From Bradyrhizobium nanningense (GTDB lineage Bacteria > Pseudomonadota > Alphaproteobacteria > Rhizobiales > Xanthobacteraceae), in assembly GCF_004114535.1 (NCBI RefSeq), contig NZ_LBJC01000079.1, positions 1-64,000 of the forward strand: DNA of 64,000 nucleotides, given 5' to 3'. This document shows, piece by piece, positions 1 to 8,900 of this stretch. How positions within the stretch are numbered: the first letter of the stretch is position 1; every line of letters begins with the position of its first letter. The notes under the pieces are model-generated. The model saw nothing but the letters and a program-made list of their open reading frames with translations, was not told the DNA's origin and searched no databases. Both the position numbers and the translations under genes were made by a program.

Positions 1-146
1 CCGATATCGGCCAGGTCAACCGCGGCGCCGCCGAAACCGGCTCGGCCTCGGAGGAGGTGCTGCACTCGGCCAAGACGCTGTCGTCCGAAAGCATCCGCCT
101 CCGCGCCGAGCTCGATCGCTTCATGGGCAATATCCGGGCGGCGTAA
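1..146 (+). CDS. Methyl-accepting chemotaxis protein, C-terminal end (partial)
   Basis: Only the last 47 codons are present, read in the frame that starts at base 3 and ending at TAA 144-146. The translation contains IGQVNRGAAETGSASEEVL followed by a short helix ending FMGNIRAA. This is the familiar end of the cytoplasmic signalling coiled coil of alphaproteobacterial chemoreceptors, the part that packs against CheA/CheW. The N-terminal sensor, HAMP domain and receptor tip lie outside the window, so the ligand cannot be guessed. Family call is from the Ala/Ser/Glu-rich heptad pattern; confidence is limited by the short fragment. Confidence 0.75.
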   Translation, partial: DIGQVNRGAAETGSASEEVLHSAKTLSSESIRLRAELDRFMGNIRAA

Positions 147-174
147 GTCGCGTAGGTTCGGTGTGAATTAAACG

Positions 175-370
175 CTCCGCTGGTGTCCCACTCTCCACTG
201 TCGCCCCCGCGAAAGCGGGGGCCCATAACCACAGGGAGCGGTTATGGAGCGAGCGGGTAACTCCGAGTCTTCGCCAAACCACCCCGGGGCTATGGGTCCC
301 GGATCGACGCTCTTCGCCTGACAGCGCTTCGCGCTGCCAGCCGCTACGCTTGCCCGGGACGACAGCGGAG
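175..370. repeat. Dispersed intergenic repeat, copy A
   Basis: Non-coding stretch with inverted-repeat character. It includes ATGGGTCCCGGAT near 292, GCTTGCCCGGGACGAC near 350, CATAACCACAGG near 222 and CGAGTCTTCGC near 266. The same word order recurs at 61785-61945 between recQ and acdS, so this is a member of a dispersed repeat family, not unique sequence. Function is unknown; such repeats commonly sit between genes in Bradyrhizobium. Confidence 0.6.
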
Positions 371-392
371 CAAGGGACGCGATCCTTCGTCT

Positions 393-761
393 TCACTCCC
401 TTCCAAACGCTCGCTTCAGCTCGACCTTCGCCTTTTCCAGCCGCGCGCGCTGCGTCTTTGGCAAGGTCTTGCCGGCGCGGTTGATGTAGAAGGTCAGCAT
501 CGACAGCGCCGAACGATAGGCGCCGGTCTTGCGGCGTGAGCTGTGCTCGGCCGATCGCTTCAACGAGGTCGCGATCTTCTTCGGGCTGTCCAGCTTGAAC
601 ACACCCTGCTTGAGGTCGAGCGCGTCGCTCTCCTTGGTCACGCGTTGCGACCAGCGCTTGGGTGCGGCACGCTTCGAGCTCTTGCGCGCGGTGCTGCGTC
701 TTGCGTTCGCCTTCTTATGCGCTGGTTTGCGAGATTGTGTCGTCTTTCTGACGTGAGCCAT
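393..761 (-). CDS. DUF3175 domain protein, stress-promoter controlled
   Basis: 122 residues. The first 35 are very basic (Lys/Arg/Ala/Ser, like nucleoid-associated tails). The rest carries the DUF3175 signature: RWSQRVTKESDALDL, then GVFKLDSPKKIATSLKRSA and the block SALSMLTFYINRAGKTL. The domain has no established function. The basic tail suggests nucleic-acid binding, which is inference. The ATG at 761 follows an AAGGAG ribosome site. An exact GGAAC-N16-CGTT promoter lies 28 bases upstream on the same strand, so expression under the general stress response is likely. Confidence 0.8.
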   Translation of the reverse strand: MAHVRKTTQSRKPAHKKANARRSTARKSSKRAAPKRWSQRVTKESDALDLKQGVFKLDSPKKIATSLKRSAEHSSRRKTGAYRSALSMLTFYINRAGKTLPKTQRARLEKAKVELKRAFGRE

Positions 762-788
762 GCGTCAACTCCTTGCGGCACCAACGGA

Positions 789-813
789 AACGGGCGGCCC
801 CAAGGACCGTTCC
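789..813 (-). promoter_or_regulatory. EcfG-type promoter for the DUF3175 gene
   Basis: On the minus strand GGAAC (813-809), 16-base spacer, CGTT (792-789). This matches the general-stress sigma (EcfG) consensus of rhizobia and Methylobacterium exactly. The start codon lies 28 bases downstream. Confidence 0.7.
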
Positions 814-880
814 CCGGGGAACCCGACCTCGTCGCAGACGTTGTCGCAGGTGGCAGGCGGAATGCCGCACCCCGATGATC

Positions 881-905
881 GGAACGACCCCGTTCACATC
901 CCGTG
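881..905 (+). promoter_or_regulatory. Weak EcfG-like site before the MFS gene
   Basis: GGAAC (881-885), 16 bases, CGTG (902-905). The final T of the -10 is missing, so this is a weak candidate. If real, the transcript would begin after the GTG at 903 and the MFS protein would start at ATG 945. Confidence 0.25.
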
Positions 906-944
906 AAACCGGGGCCGCTGCCATTGATCGAACGCAACAGCCCG

Positions 945-2429
945 ATGGAATTGCAACAAAGCCCAGCGCTGAACTATGCACCAGGGGTCTCGGCGGCCGC
1001 GACCGACCGCATCGTCGAGACCAGTATTCCCTCGCGGCTCGACGCGCTGCCCTGGAGCGGCTTTCACACCCGCGTCGTGCTCGCGCTTGGCATCACCTGG
1101 ATTCTCGACGGGCTCGAGGTGACGCTGGCCGGCGCGCTGTCCGGTGCTCTGAAACAGAGTCCGTCGCTGCACTTCTCCAATCTCGATCTCGGCATTGCCA
1201 ATTCCGCCTATCTCGCCGGCGCCGTGCTCGGTGCGCTCGGCTTCGGCTGGCTGACCGATCGCATCGGCCGCAAGAAGCTGTTCTTCATCACGCTGGCGCT
1301 CTACCTTTCGGCAACGGCCGCGACCGCTCTGTCGTGGGACGTCGCGAGCTACGCACTGTTTCGCTTCCTCACCGGTGCCGGCATCGGCGGCGAATACACT
1401 GCGATCAACTCGACCATTCAGGAGCTGGTGCCGGCGCGCTATCGCGGCTGGACCGATCTCGTCATCAACGGCAGTTTCTGGATCGGCGCTGCGATGGGCG
1501 CGGTCGCGGCCATCGTCCTGCTCGACCCCGCCATGATCGCGCCCGATCTCGGCTGGCGGCTCGCTTATCTGATCGGCGCCAGCATCGGTCTCGTCGTGCT
1601 CCTGATGCGCATGTGGATTCCGGAAAGTCCGCGCTGGCTGATGATCCACGGCCGTCCCGATCAGGCCCATGCGATCGTCGACGAGATCGAGCGCTCCGTG
1701 ATCGGCCATGACCAGGATACGAGCGAGCGGCACTTCGCCAAGATTCGGCTGAAGATGCGCGATCACACGCCGATCCCGGAGGTCGTGCACACGCTGTTCT
1801 CGGCATACCGCCGGCGCGCGCTGGTCGGCCTCGTGCTGATGAGCGCGCAGGCGTTCTTCTACAATGCCATCTTCTTCACCTTCGCGCTGGTGCTGACCGA
1901 TTTCTACGGCATCAGGGCCGATCACGTCGGCTGGTATCTGCTTCCCTTTGCCGCCGGCAATTTCCTCGGCCCCCTGCTGCTCGGCCGGCTGTTCGATACG
2001 CTGGGACGCCGCGCCATGATCATGTTTACCTATGGCGTGTCAGGCCTCTTGCTGGCGCTCTCGGGCTATCTGTTCTCCATCGGCGTGCTCACGGCGCAGG
2101 GACAGACCGTCGCCTGGATGGTGATCTTCTTCTTTGCCTCACCGGCCGCCAGCGCGGCCTATCTCACCGTCAGCGAGACCTTCCCGCTCGAAGTCCGCGC
2201 GCTGGCGATCGCCGTGTTCTACGCGGTCGGCACCGGCATCGGCGGCGTGATCGGGCCGGCGCTGTTCGGCGCGCTGATCGATACGGGATCACGCACCAGC
2301 GTGTTCGCCGGCTATTTGCTGGGGGCAGTCCTGATGATCGCGGCCGCGATCGTGGCGTGGCGCTATGCCGTCTCGGCGGAGCGCAAATCGCTCGAACAAA
2401 TCGCGCGGCCGCTCGCCTTTATGGAGTAG
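945..2429 (+). CDS. MFS transporter, sugar/metabolite:H+ symporter-like
   Basis: 494 residues with about 12 predicted membrane helices. The loop 2-3 motif reads GWLTDRIGRKK, the family A-motif. GAGIGGEYTAINS in helix 4 and PESPRWLM after helix 6 place it with the sugar/aromatic-acid-like MFS transporters (the SP/AAHS group). A central cytoplasmic loop lies around residues 225-290. The substrate cannot be named. I chose ATG 945; an in-frame GTG at 903 would add 14 residues, but a possible promoter element overlaps it. The stop is 4 bases before the otsB start, suggesting co-transcription with otsB. Confidence 0.85.
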   Translation: MELQQSPALNYAPGVSAAATDRIVETSIPSRLDALPWSGFHTRVVLALGITWILDGLEVTLAGALSGALKQSPSLHFSNLDLGIANSAYLAGAVLGALGFGWLTDRIGRKKLFFITLALYLSATAATALSWDVASYALFRFLTGAGIGGEYTAINSTIQELVPARYRGWTDLVINGSFWIGAAMGAVAAIVLLDPAMIAPDLGWRLAYLIGASIGLVVLLMRMWIPESPRWLMIHGRPDQAHAIVDEIERSVIGHDQDTSERHFAKIRLKMRDHTPIPEVVHTLFSAYRRRALVGLVLMSAQAFFYNAIFFTFALVLTDFYGIRADHVGWYLLPFAAGNFLGPLLLGRLFDTLGRRAMIMFTYGVSGLLLALSGYLFSIGVLTAQGQTVAWMVIFFFASPAASAAYLTVSETFPLEVRALAIAVFYAVGTGIGGVIGPALFGALIDTGSRTSVFAGYLLGAVLMIAAAIVAWRYAVSAERKSLEQIARPLAFME

Positions 2430-2433
2430 ACTG

Positions 2434-3252
2434 ATGAAATCGGAACTTGCAGAAATGGCGTTGGACCAGCAGCCCATTGTACGCGACGACGAGGCGCCCG
2501 AAACGGTGCCGGTGCCGCATGCGCTCGTGCCGCATCTCGACGAGACCGCCATTCTGCTCGACATCGACGGGACCCTGCTCGACCTGATGCCGACGCCGCG
2601 TGAGGTGTGGGTGCCGCCGGGCCTGTCGGACACGCTGAACCGGTTGACGGAGCTTACCTCCGGCGCGCTGGCGCTGGTCAGCGGCCGCTCGCTCAACGAC
2701 ATCGACCTGATCTTCGCCCCCGAGGTGTTTCGCGCAGTTGCCGGCCACGGCGCCGAGATGCGGCTGTCGGTGGACAGTGAGGCCGATGACGTGCACGCGC
2801 CGCCACTGGACAAGGAGCTGAAGCGGCGGCTGGCTGCCATCGCCAAGCTTTCGCCCGGCATCCTGCTCGAGGACAAGGGCTATTCGCTCGCTCTGCATTA
2901 CCGCCTGGCGCCGCATGCGGAGAAGGCGATCTACGAATCCGTCTCGGTGATCCGCGCCGATCTGCCCAACGCGCCGATCGAGGTACTGCCCGGCAAGTTC
3001 GTCTGCGAGATCAAGCATTCCGGCTTCACCAAGGCGACCGGCGTGCGCGAACTGATGAAGCGGGAGCCATTCAAAGGACGGCGTCCGATTTTCATCGGCG
3101 ATGACGTCACCGATGAAACCGTATTCGCGATCATGCCTGATATGAACGGGCTTGCCTTCTCGGTCGGTCGTCGTGCCATGGGCGTGAATGGCCATTTCGA
3201 CACGCCGAACGACGTGCGTGCCTTCCTCGCGCGCCTGCTCGCTCCAAGGTGA
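2434..3252 (+). CDS. otsB: Trehalose-6-phosphate phosphatase
   Basis: 272 residues. A HAD-family phosphatase that removes phosphate from trehalose 6-phosphate, the last step of OtsAB trehalose synthesis. Motif I is LLDIDGTLLD (residues 41-50; nucleophile Asp43, acid/base Asp45). SGR follows as motif II region and the late block GDDVTDE is motif IV, all typical of OtsB. The start ATG 2434 has a GGAG ribosome site 8 bases upstream and sits 4 bases after the MFS stop. The partner otsA is 241 bases downstream with its own candidate stress promoter, so the two enzymes may be only partly co-regulated. Confidence 0.93.
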   Translation: MKSELAEMALDQQPIVRDDEAPETVPVPHALVPHLDETAILLDIDGTLLDLMPTPREVWVPPGLSDTLNRLTELTSGALALVSGRSLNDIDLIFAPEVFRAVAGHGAEMRLSVDSEADDVHAPPLDKELKRRLAAIAKLSPGILLEDKGYSLALHYRLAPHAEKAIYESVSVIRADLPNAPIEVLPGKFVCEIKHSGFTKATGVRELMKREPFKGRRPIFIGDDVTDETVFAIMPDMNGLAFSVGRRAMGVNGHFDTPNDVRAFLARLLAPR

Positions 3253-3434
3253 AACGAAGGCAGCGCCATTTCGCAGACATAATGTCGGTCGGAACGGTGC
3301 GGTGGGCGCCGCAATACTTGCTGCGCAGCAGACCGCACAAGCTGTCTTTGCAGCGAAATCTTCGGGTTCCGCGAGCGAAACCAGTTCCAACGCACGCGCC
3401 CGATTTTGGTTTCAATTGGTTGAAACGATGATCA

Positions 3435-3459
3435 GGAACCATATTGATGAACGGCAGTT
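3435..3459 (+). promoter_or_regulatory. EcfG-like promoter for otsA
   Basis: GGAAC (3435-3439), 16-base spacer, AGTT (3456-3459), 34 bases before the otsA GTG. It fits GGAAC-N18-TT, the looser rhizobial form of the general-stress consensus. Trehalose synthesis is a known member of that regulon in rhizobia. Confidence 0.55.
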
Positions 3460-3493
3460 AAACGGGGTGGAATGAAACAGGAGGGGACGACCT

Positions 3494-4957
3494 GTGAACT
3501 TAGTCGTCGTTTCAAATCGCGTCGCCCGCGGCAAGCCTAACGAGCCCATGACGGGCGGCCTCGCGGCGGCCTTGTTGCCGGTGGTGGAACATTCGGGCGC
3601 GATCTGGGTGGGGTCTTCGGGCCGGGTACGGGACGGCCATCAAAAGCAACCGTTCGCTGAGATTGAAGCGCTCGGCACGGGCGCCATCGCGACACTGGAT
3701 CTGCCGGCGGCGCATTATGGCGGCTATTACGAGGGTTTTGCCAATTCCGCGCTGTGGCCGGCGCTGCATTCGCGCAGCGATCTGATCCGCGTCTCGCGCG
3801 AAGATTATGTCAGCTATCGCGAGGTCAACGCCTTCATGGCGCGCGCCTTGATGCGCTTCCGAAAAACAAAAACCGCGTTCTGGGTGCAGGACTATCACTT
3901 CCTCGCCCTCGGTGCCGAGCTGCGTGATCTCGGCGTCGACGATCCGATCGGCTTCTTCCTGCATACGCCGTGGCCCGTCGCTGCGGTGATGCAAGGCGTG
4001 CCCAATCATCGCGAGCTGATCTCGGCGATGCTGGCCTACGATCTGCTCGGCTTCCAGACCGAGGAGGATCGCCAGAACTTCCTCTCCTATGTGGGCGGCG
4101 AGCTCGGCCTTGCCATCGAGGATGGCGTTGCGATCTCGCAGCATGGCCGCACGCGCTGTGAAGTGTTTCCGATCGGTATCGATGCGGAGAAGTTCGCGGC
4201 CTATGCCGCCAAGTCGGCTACGCATCCCGACGTGTCGCGGCTGCGGCGCAGCCTCAACGGCGAGCGGCTCGCGATCGGCGTCGACCGCCTCGACTATTCG
4301 AAAGGCCTCGTCAACCGCATCAGCGCGTTCGACCGGCTCTGGACCGAGCAGCCGCAGTTTGCGCGCAGCATCTCGCTTCTGCAGATCGCCAATCCCTCGC
4401 GCGGTGCGATCGAGGCCTATGGCAATCTCCAGAACGAGGTCGCGCGCCTCGTCACCGACGTTAACGGCCGGCACGGTGAGGTCGACTGGACGCCGATCCG
4501 CTACTTGAACAAGGGTTTTAGCCAGGCTGTGCTCGCTGGTCTCTACCGGACAGCGCAGGTCGGCGTGGTGACGCCGCTGCATGACGGCATGAACCTCGTC
4601 GCCAAGGAATATGTCGCCGCGCAAAACCCGGCCGATCCCGGCGTGTTGGTGCTGTCGAAATTTGCTGGCGCCGCCAACGAGCTCGATACCGCCCTGCTTG
4701 TCAATCCGCACGACATCGACGGCATGGCGCGCGCGATCGCGGTCGCAGCCGCAATGCCGCTCACCGAGCGCAAGTTGCGGTGGGAGGCGATGATGAAGAA
4801 GCTGCGCGGTCACACCATCCAGCAATGGTCCACCGATTTCGTCGCCGAGCTCGAGAAGTGCCGGACCGAGAAGGCCGCCGTCGCCCCGCTCGCCGCGCAA
4901 CCGCCGCAGGCGCTGCGCTGGCTGAAGTCGGCGATCTCAGGCGTGCGGTTGATTTGA
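3494..4957 (+). CDS. otsA: Trehalose-6-phosphate synthase
   Basis: 487 residues, normal length for a GT20 enzyme that joins UDP-glucose and glucose 6-phosphate to give trehalose 6-phosphate. The N-terminus LVVVSNRVA and internal motifs WVQDYHFL, GFFLHTPWP, GVDRLDYSKGL and PLHDGMNLVAKEYVA are classic OtsA blocks for sugar and nucleotide binding. The start is GTG 3494, preceded by AGGAGGGG, a strong ribosome site. The gap before it holds a GGAAC-N16-AGTT site, consistent with osmotic/desiccation stress control. Confidence 0.95.
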   Translation: MNLVVVSNRVARGKPNEPMTGGLAAALLPVVEHSGAIWVGSSGRVRDGHQKQPFAEIEALGTGAIATLDLPAAHYGGYYEGFANSALWPALHSRSDLIRVSREDYVSYREVNAFMARALMRFRKTKTAFWVQDYHFLALGAELRDLGVDDPIGFFLHTPWPVAAVMQGVPNHRELISAMLAYDLLGFQTEEDRQNFLSYVGGELGLAIEDGVAISQHGRTRCEVFPIGIDAEKFAAYAAKSATHPDVSRLRRSLNGERLAIGVDRLDYSKGLVNRISAFDRLWTEQPQFARSISLLQIANPSRGAIEAYGNLQNEVARLVTDVNGRHGEVDWTPIRYLNKGFSQAVLAGLYRTAQVGVVTPLHDGMNLVAKEYVAAQNPADPGVLVLSKFAGAANELDTALLVNPHDIDGMARAIAVAAAMPLTERKLRWEAMMKKLRGHTIQQWSTDFVAELEKCRTEKAAVAPLAAQPPQALRWLKSAISGVRLI

Positions 4958-5007
4958 CTTTCTGCTCCCTCGCCCCGTCCTTACGGCGAGAGGTGAAAAC
5001 GAGAACG

Positions 5008-5349
5008 TCAATAGCAATACGAGACCCCATCCAGGATCGCACATTGCCGCTTGTTCGGTGCGTTGGGATCGTCCATCGGCACCACGCCCTTGCCCTGGCC
5101 GACGAACACGCCGGGCCCGACATGAATCGAGCTCTTGTTGCCGATGATGACGCTCTGATGCGGCGTCGAGCTGGAGCGGGTGCCGTCCGGCCAGATGATG
5201 GCATCGCCCGACAGCACCCCGCGCCGCCCGTCATTGCAGCTGACGTCGACGCCTTGACGTGTGCAGACCTGGGCAGCAGCGGGCACCGCGAGGGCGGAGC
5301 CGAGGGCTGAAATCAGGCCAAGGATGGCGATGGTCTTGCGGATGGTCAT
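5008..5349 (-). CDS. Small secreted protein of unknown function
   Basis: 113 residues. Residues 1-26 form a signal peptide (MTIRKTIAILGLISALG then an AAA-type cleavage site). The mature part has five Cys (two near residue 27-38, two near the C-terminus), suggesting disulfides in the periplasm, and ends DGVSYCY. No catalytic motif is visible. ATG 5349 was preferred to an upstream ATG at 5379 because it begins right before the signal peptide and has a GGGGA site. It converges on otsA and is separated by 50 bases. Confidence 0.65.
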   Translation of the reverse strand: MTIRKTIAILGLISALGSALAVPAAAQVCTRQGVDVSCNDGRRGVLSGDAIIWPDGTRSSSTPHQSVIIGNKSSIHVGPGVFVGQGKGVVPMDDPNAPNKRQCAILDGVSYCY

Positions 5350-5543
5350 GGCGTCCCCGGTCGTGCTCGGTATCCTCAAGTGAATCGTCGCGCCAAACCC
5401 GTCACGGGTTCAGCCCGCAGGCCGATCAGGGCATCCGCAGCGTCGAATATTATCCTGTAAATACAAGAAGTTGCGGAAAATTCGCCCGTTTTCCTCGCGA
5501 TCCCTTGCAAAATCGTCGGCGCCCCTTCAAGAGAGGGCGCTCC

Positions 5544-5633
5544 GGAGAGATGGCCGAGTGGCTTAAGGCGCACGCTTGGAAAGCGTGTGTGCGGGAAACC
5601 GTACCGTGGGTTCGAATCCCACTCTCTCCGCCA
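5544..5633 (+). tRNA. tRNA-Ser (anticodon GGA)
   Basis: The 90-base gene folds as a class II tRNA. The acceptor arm GGAGAGA pairs with TCTCTCC, with discriminator G and encoded CCA (5631-5633). The anticodon stem CACGC/GCGTG closes the loop TTGGAAA, giving anticodon GGA, which reads UCC and UCU. A long variable arm follows, then the T arm with GGTTCGAATCC. It borders the accessory island at 5.6-24 kb; tRNA genes are common insertion points. No second copy of its 3' end is visible in the window. Confidence 0.97.
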
Positions 5634-5956
5634 TCCCCATCGAAACAATCTCGTACTTCGATGTGGAGAGAGGCCAGAAATGCGGCCGTTTTTCCCGCTT
5701 TTTTGCCGAACGAGACGACCGCTCACCCGCCCAAATTGGTGCCAGATAGGTCTGGAGAACCGAATTTTCTCCGAAACTTAGAACATGCAAAATCGGTCCA
5801 GTACGGTTTTCTGAGGAAAACCAGGGGCTTATTTGGGGCGCGGTTTGAATCTCTCTCGCTCAACCAAAATAGAAAACTGGGAATGCGTACGGCGGCGTGG
5901 TGGAAAGTGCCGGTCAGCACATGGCGGGATGTCATGCGCACCGCGTGGCCGAAAGG
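5634..5956. other. Non-coding gap between tRNA-Ser and the STAND gene
   Basis: 323 bases. No convincing gene; short open frames here have no signal, no ribosome site and no recognisable domain. The base composition drops soon after the tRNA, marking the left edge of the island. The 3' end of the giant minus-strand gene abuts this gap. Confidence 0.5.
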
Positions 5957-8900
5957 CTATGCTCGCGGCGACCGTCTCTGCGCGCGACGGGATTGACGAT
6001 TTCGACGGGGTAGACGTGTACGTTGCGGCGGCTGGGTAGACCGAAAACGATTGTCAACCTGATCCAGCGTCTCTCGCGCCGTATACGCGTTGATAGCGAG
6101 CAATTGCTCGAAGATCTCGAGACCGGGCAGACGCGTCTCGTCGTTGAGCCGATGGAGTGTGATAGCAATGTCGACCAGTTCTGGCGCTATTGATGCGTGC
6201 GAGGTACGAACGTCGCCCAAATCATTTCGCCACTTGTCGACCAATCCCTTTACGATGGAAGCAACTAAAGTTGCTTCGTGGGGCAACAGGGTCTGCAGCC
6301 TCTCCGTGACAAAATGAGACCCAAAGGTGGGCTGTCGCGGTATCTCTTCTGCAATTGCTTGCAATATCATCACCCAGTCCGGATCAGGTGAAATCTCATC
6401 TACCAATCGGAATAGATCGATGATAGCGGCCCACGTACGCCCGCTGGCATTGTGAGTAAGGTCGCGGATCAGTATGGGCGCATTCTTATTATCGGGAAGA
6501 TCTGCCCAAACGTGAACTGCGGCATAAGCAGCGCCGACGCGCATCGGAGATTCATTTTCGCTTTCGAGAATACCTCGCACCATATTGGCGGCCCAATCCA
6601 GATCTTTATGCGTTAGCCAAATCAAGGAACTGAGTTCGCCGTAGGCTTGCTGAGCAAAGTTGGTTGGGGAATCCTTCCAACCAGAAATGATATCGCGGAC
6701 CAAATCAGGCAGAGCCCAGTGAATGTGCGCAAAAAGCAAAATCGCTTCGTGGCTGATCGCAAGCGCCGGATACTTCTCGAAAAGAACCCTATAGAAGGAT
6801 GCCAGCTCCGACTTCTTTTCGGTCCGGATATGCGGGAAGAGCCGAAACAGTGCTTGCCAAACTTTTTCTTCTTCTGGCCTGTCGAGGTGTTGGCTAAACA
6901 CTTCCAAAAGACGGTCGTAGTTCTTCCGTTGCAGATAAATCCGTGCGATTGCTTCGAGAATCGGGAAATTTCCATGAGGCAATATCGACAAGCCACCCAT
7001 GCCCCAAAGAATACTACGACTGTCTTTTTCTTCTTCTATATCCTTTATCTCATCATCGTCTTGGATAGATTCAGAATCTGCGTCGTTGTCCACCGCCGGC
7101 ACGGCAGCAGAGCCCAGCCATCCCTCAATAATAGAAAGCGTTATGTCATCGATAATGGCGCCACGGTTGACCAGCCTTTCGACCGCGCGCGCGACGCTGT
7201 CGCGGTATTCTTCGGTAGAGAATCCACGACTGTCGAATTCTCGAATAAGCGGCAACAATAGGGATGGATCGACTGCTTCTGCCATTGCATCGATTGCATA
7301 GCCGACTGCGCGAGCTCCAATATCGGGCGTGAACTGACGCATCAGCTCGATTGCACGGTCGGGGTGATTCTTTGCGAAGTCCGCGAACGATCTCGACAGC
7401 TGCACGTTGCCTCCGTGCCGCCAATTCTTCGGATTTTCCCATCCTGTTTCGTCTGGAAGCTCTTGAAATGCGTTCAAGATGTCTTCGTCAGCGGCATGCC
7501 CCATTGCATCCGGAGACATAGAGGGGCCGACCCACGTGGGGCCGTGGAACGTTGCTCCCCGCCGTGAAGATCCAAATTTTCGTTCTCCTTCTTGAACCAA
7601 AGCAATTGCGTTTGACGGCATTTTCTCCTTCGGTAAACACGCTGCAAGCTCGTAGCGGGTCTGTCCCACTAACTGATAAAAATGTTGGCGAGATTTTGCA
7701 TCTCGGTCACCGACTGGACGAGGCGCATAACTCAACAAAGCGGCAACGAAATCGTCGATCTGTTCACGCGTCCAGAATGGGCTTACCGCCAAGATCAGTC
7801 GCTTTGTTGTTTCCGACTCATCTTCAATATTTCCGAGATGGAAGCGACGGTCATCGCCGAGCAGAAACTCCAAAGCAAAAGAGGCATAGATTTCCGGCTG
7901 CGTTGAAAGTGCATGAGCAAGAAGCCTTTGCGCTGGAGCAGCTTCCTGGGTCTTAGCTTCATCGAACCAAGTCTTGAAGGCAACCGTATCCGCAGCCGCA
8001 AACTGTTCTACCGCTGAACGAAGGCCGGCCAACAAGGACGGCTCAGGAAGATCAAGAGTACCTTCACTTTCGAAGCGAAAGTCCAGATTGTGCGAAAGTG
8101 GATAGGTGAACTCGCTTGCATATTTCTTGTAACGTTTGAGGGCTTCCAGAGCCTCTTGAAACCACGGCCAAATCGATCTCACGAAAAAGGCGGGTTCCGA
8201 CTTTCCAAGTGCCTCAAGCGTGTCCCAACCCTCTGAACGCTCAATAACGTTTTCGATACCCTGCGCAGGAGATGACATATACGCAGCCAGCCCTGTCGAA
8301 TCCTCATGAGTATTTATCGATTCCGCTCGGGACAGCGCCTCTGTCGCGGCTTTTTTAAGCATTACGTCAAGCCGGGCGCGAACCAGCCTAATCGCCATAA
8401 CCGGTCGGTCCGTGCCAACTGTTGAAACCATATGGTCGAACGCGTAGGCGTCAACGTCGATTCGCTGCACTATCGTCGTAGCCAGGGCTAAGTGCCGATC
8501 AGACCATTCAGGGTTGTCTTGCAATACATACCACGCAAAGGAGTCGAACTTAGTGTTTGGGAGCCAGTTTCTCTCCAGCAGCTCGATGACGTCATCAGAA
8601 GCGTATTCTCCCGCTCGTGAAAGTATGGCCGAAGCGACACTTGCCTCAGCAACATCTGTCATCGCTTTTGTGATTTCGGTGTTCTTGAACAGTTCGAACC
8701 AGCCAGGGCTGCGAATGATGGCTTGAAGAGCCAGTCTACGGTCGGGCGATCCCATAGACTCCTTCATGATCGTCACTTCGGAAGCTATCGGTGAATTCTG
8801 CTGACCAATAAATTCGATAACGAGGTTTCGTAGATGCGGTCGCAGATTCGGGAGTGCCCAAATCGCGCGCAGTTCATGCTCGTACGTGGCGACTTCCACT

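Noticed and set aside
881..905. Strong stress promoter for the MFS gene
   Set aside because: The -10 reads CGTG, missing the key final T, so it was kept only as a weak site.
894..1925. Long open frame on the minus strand opposite the MFS gene (343 codons)
   Set aside because: It lies inside a clear MFS transporter gene; high-GC DNA leaves the opposite frame open. Its translation has no membrane or domain signal.
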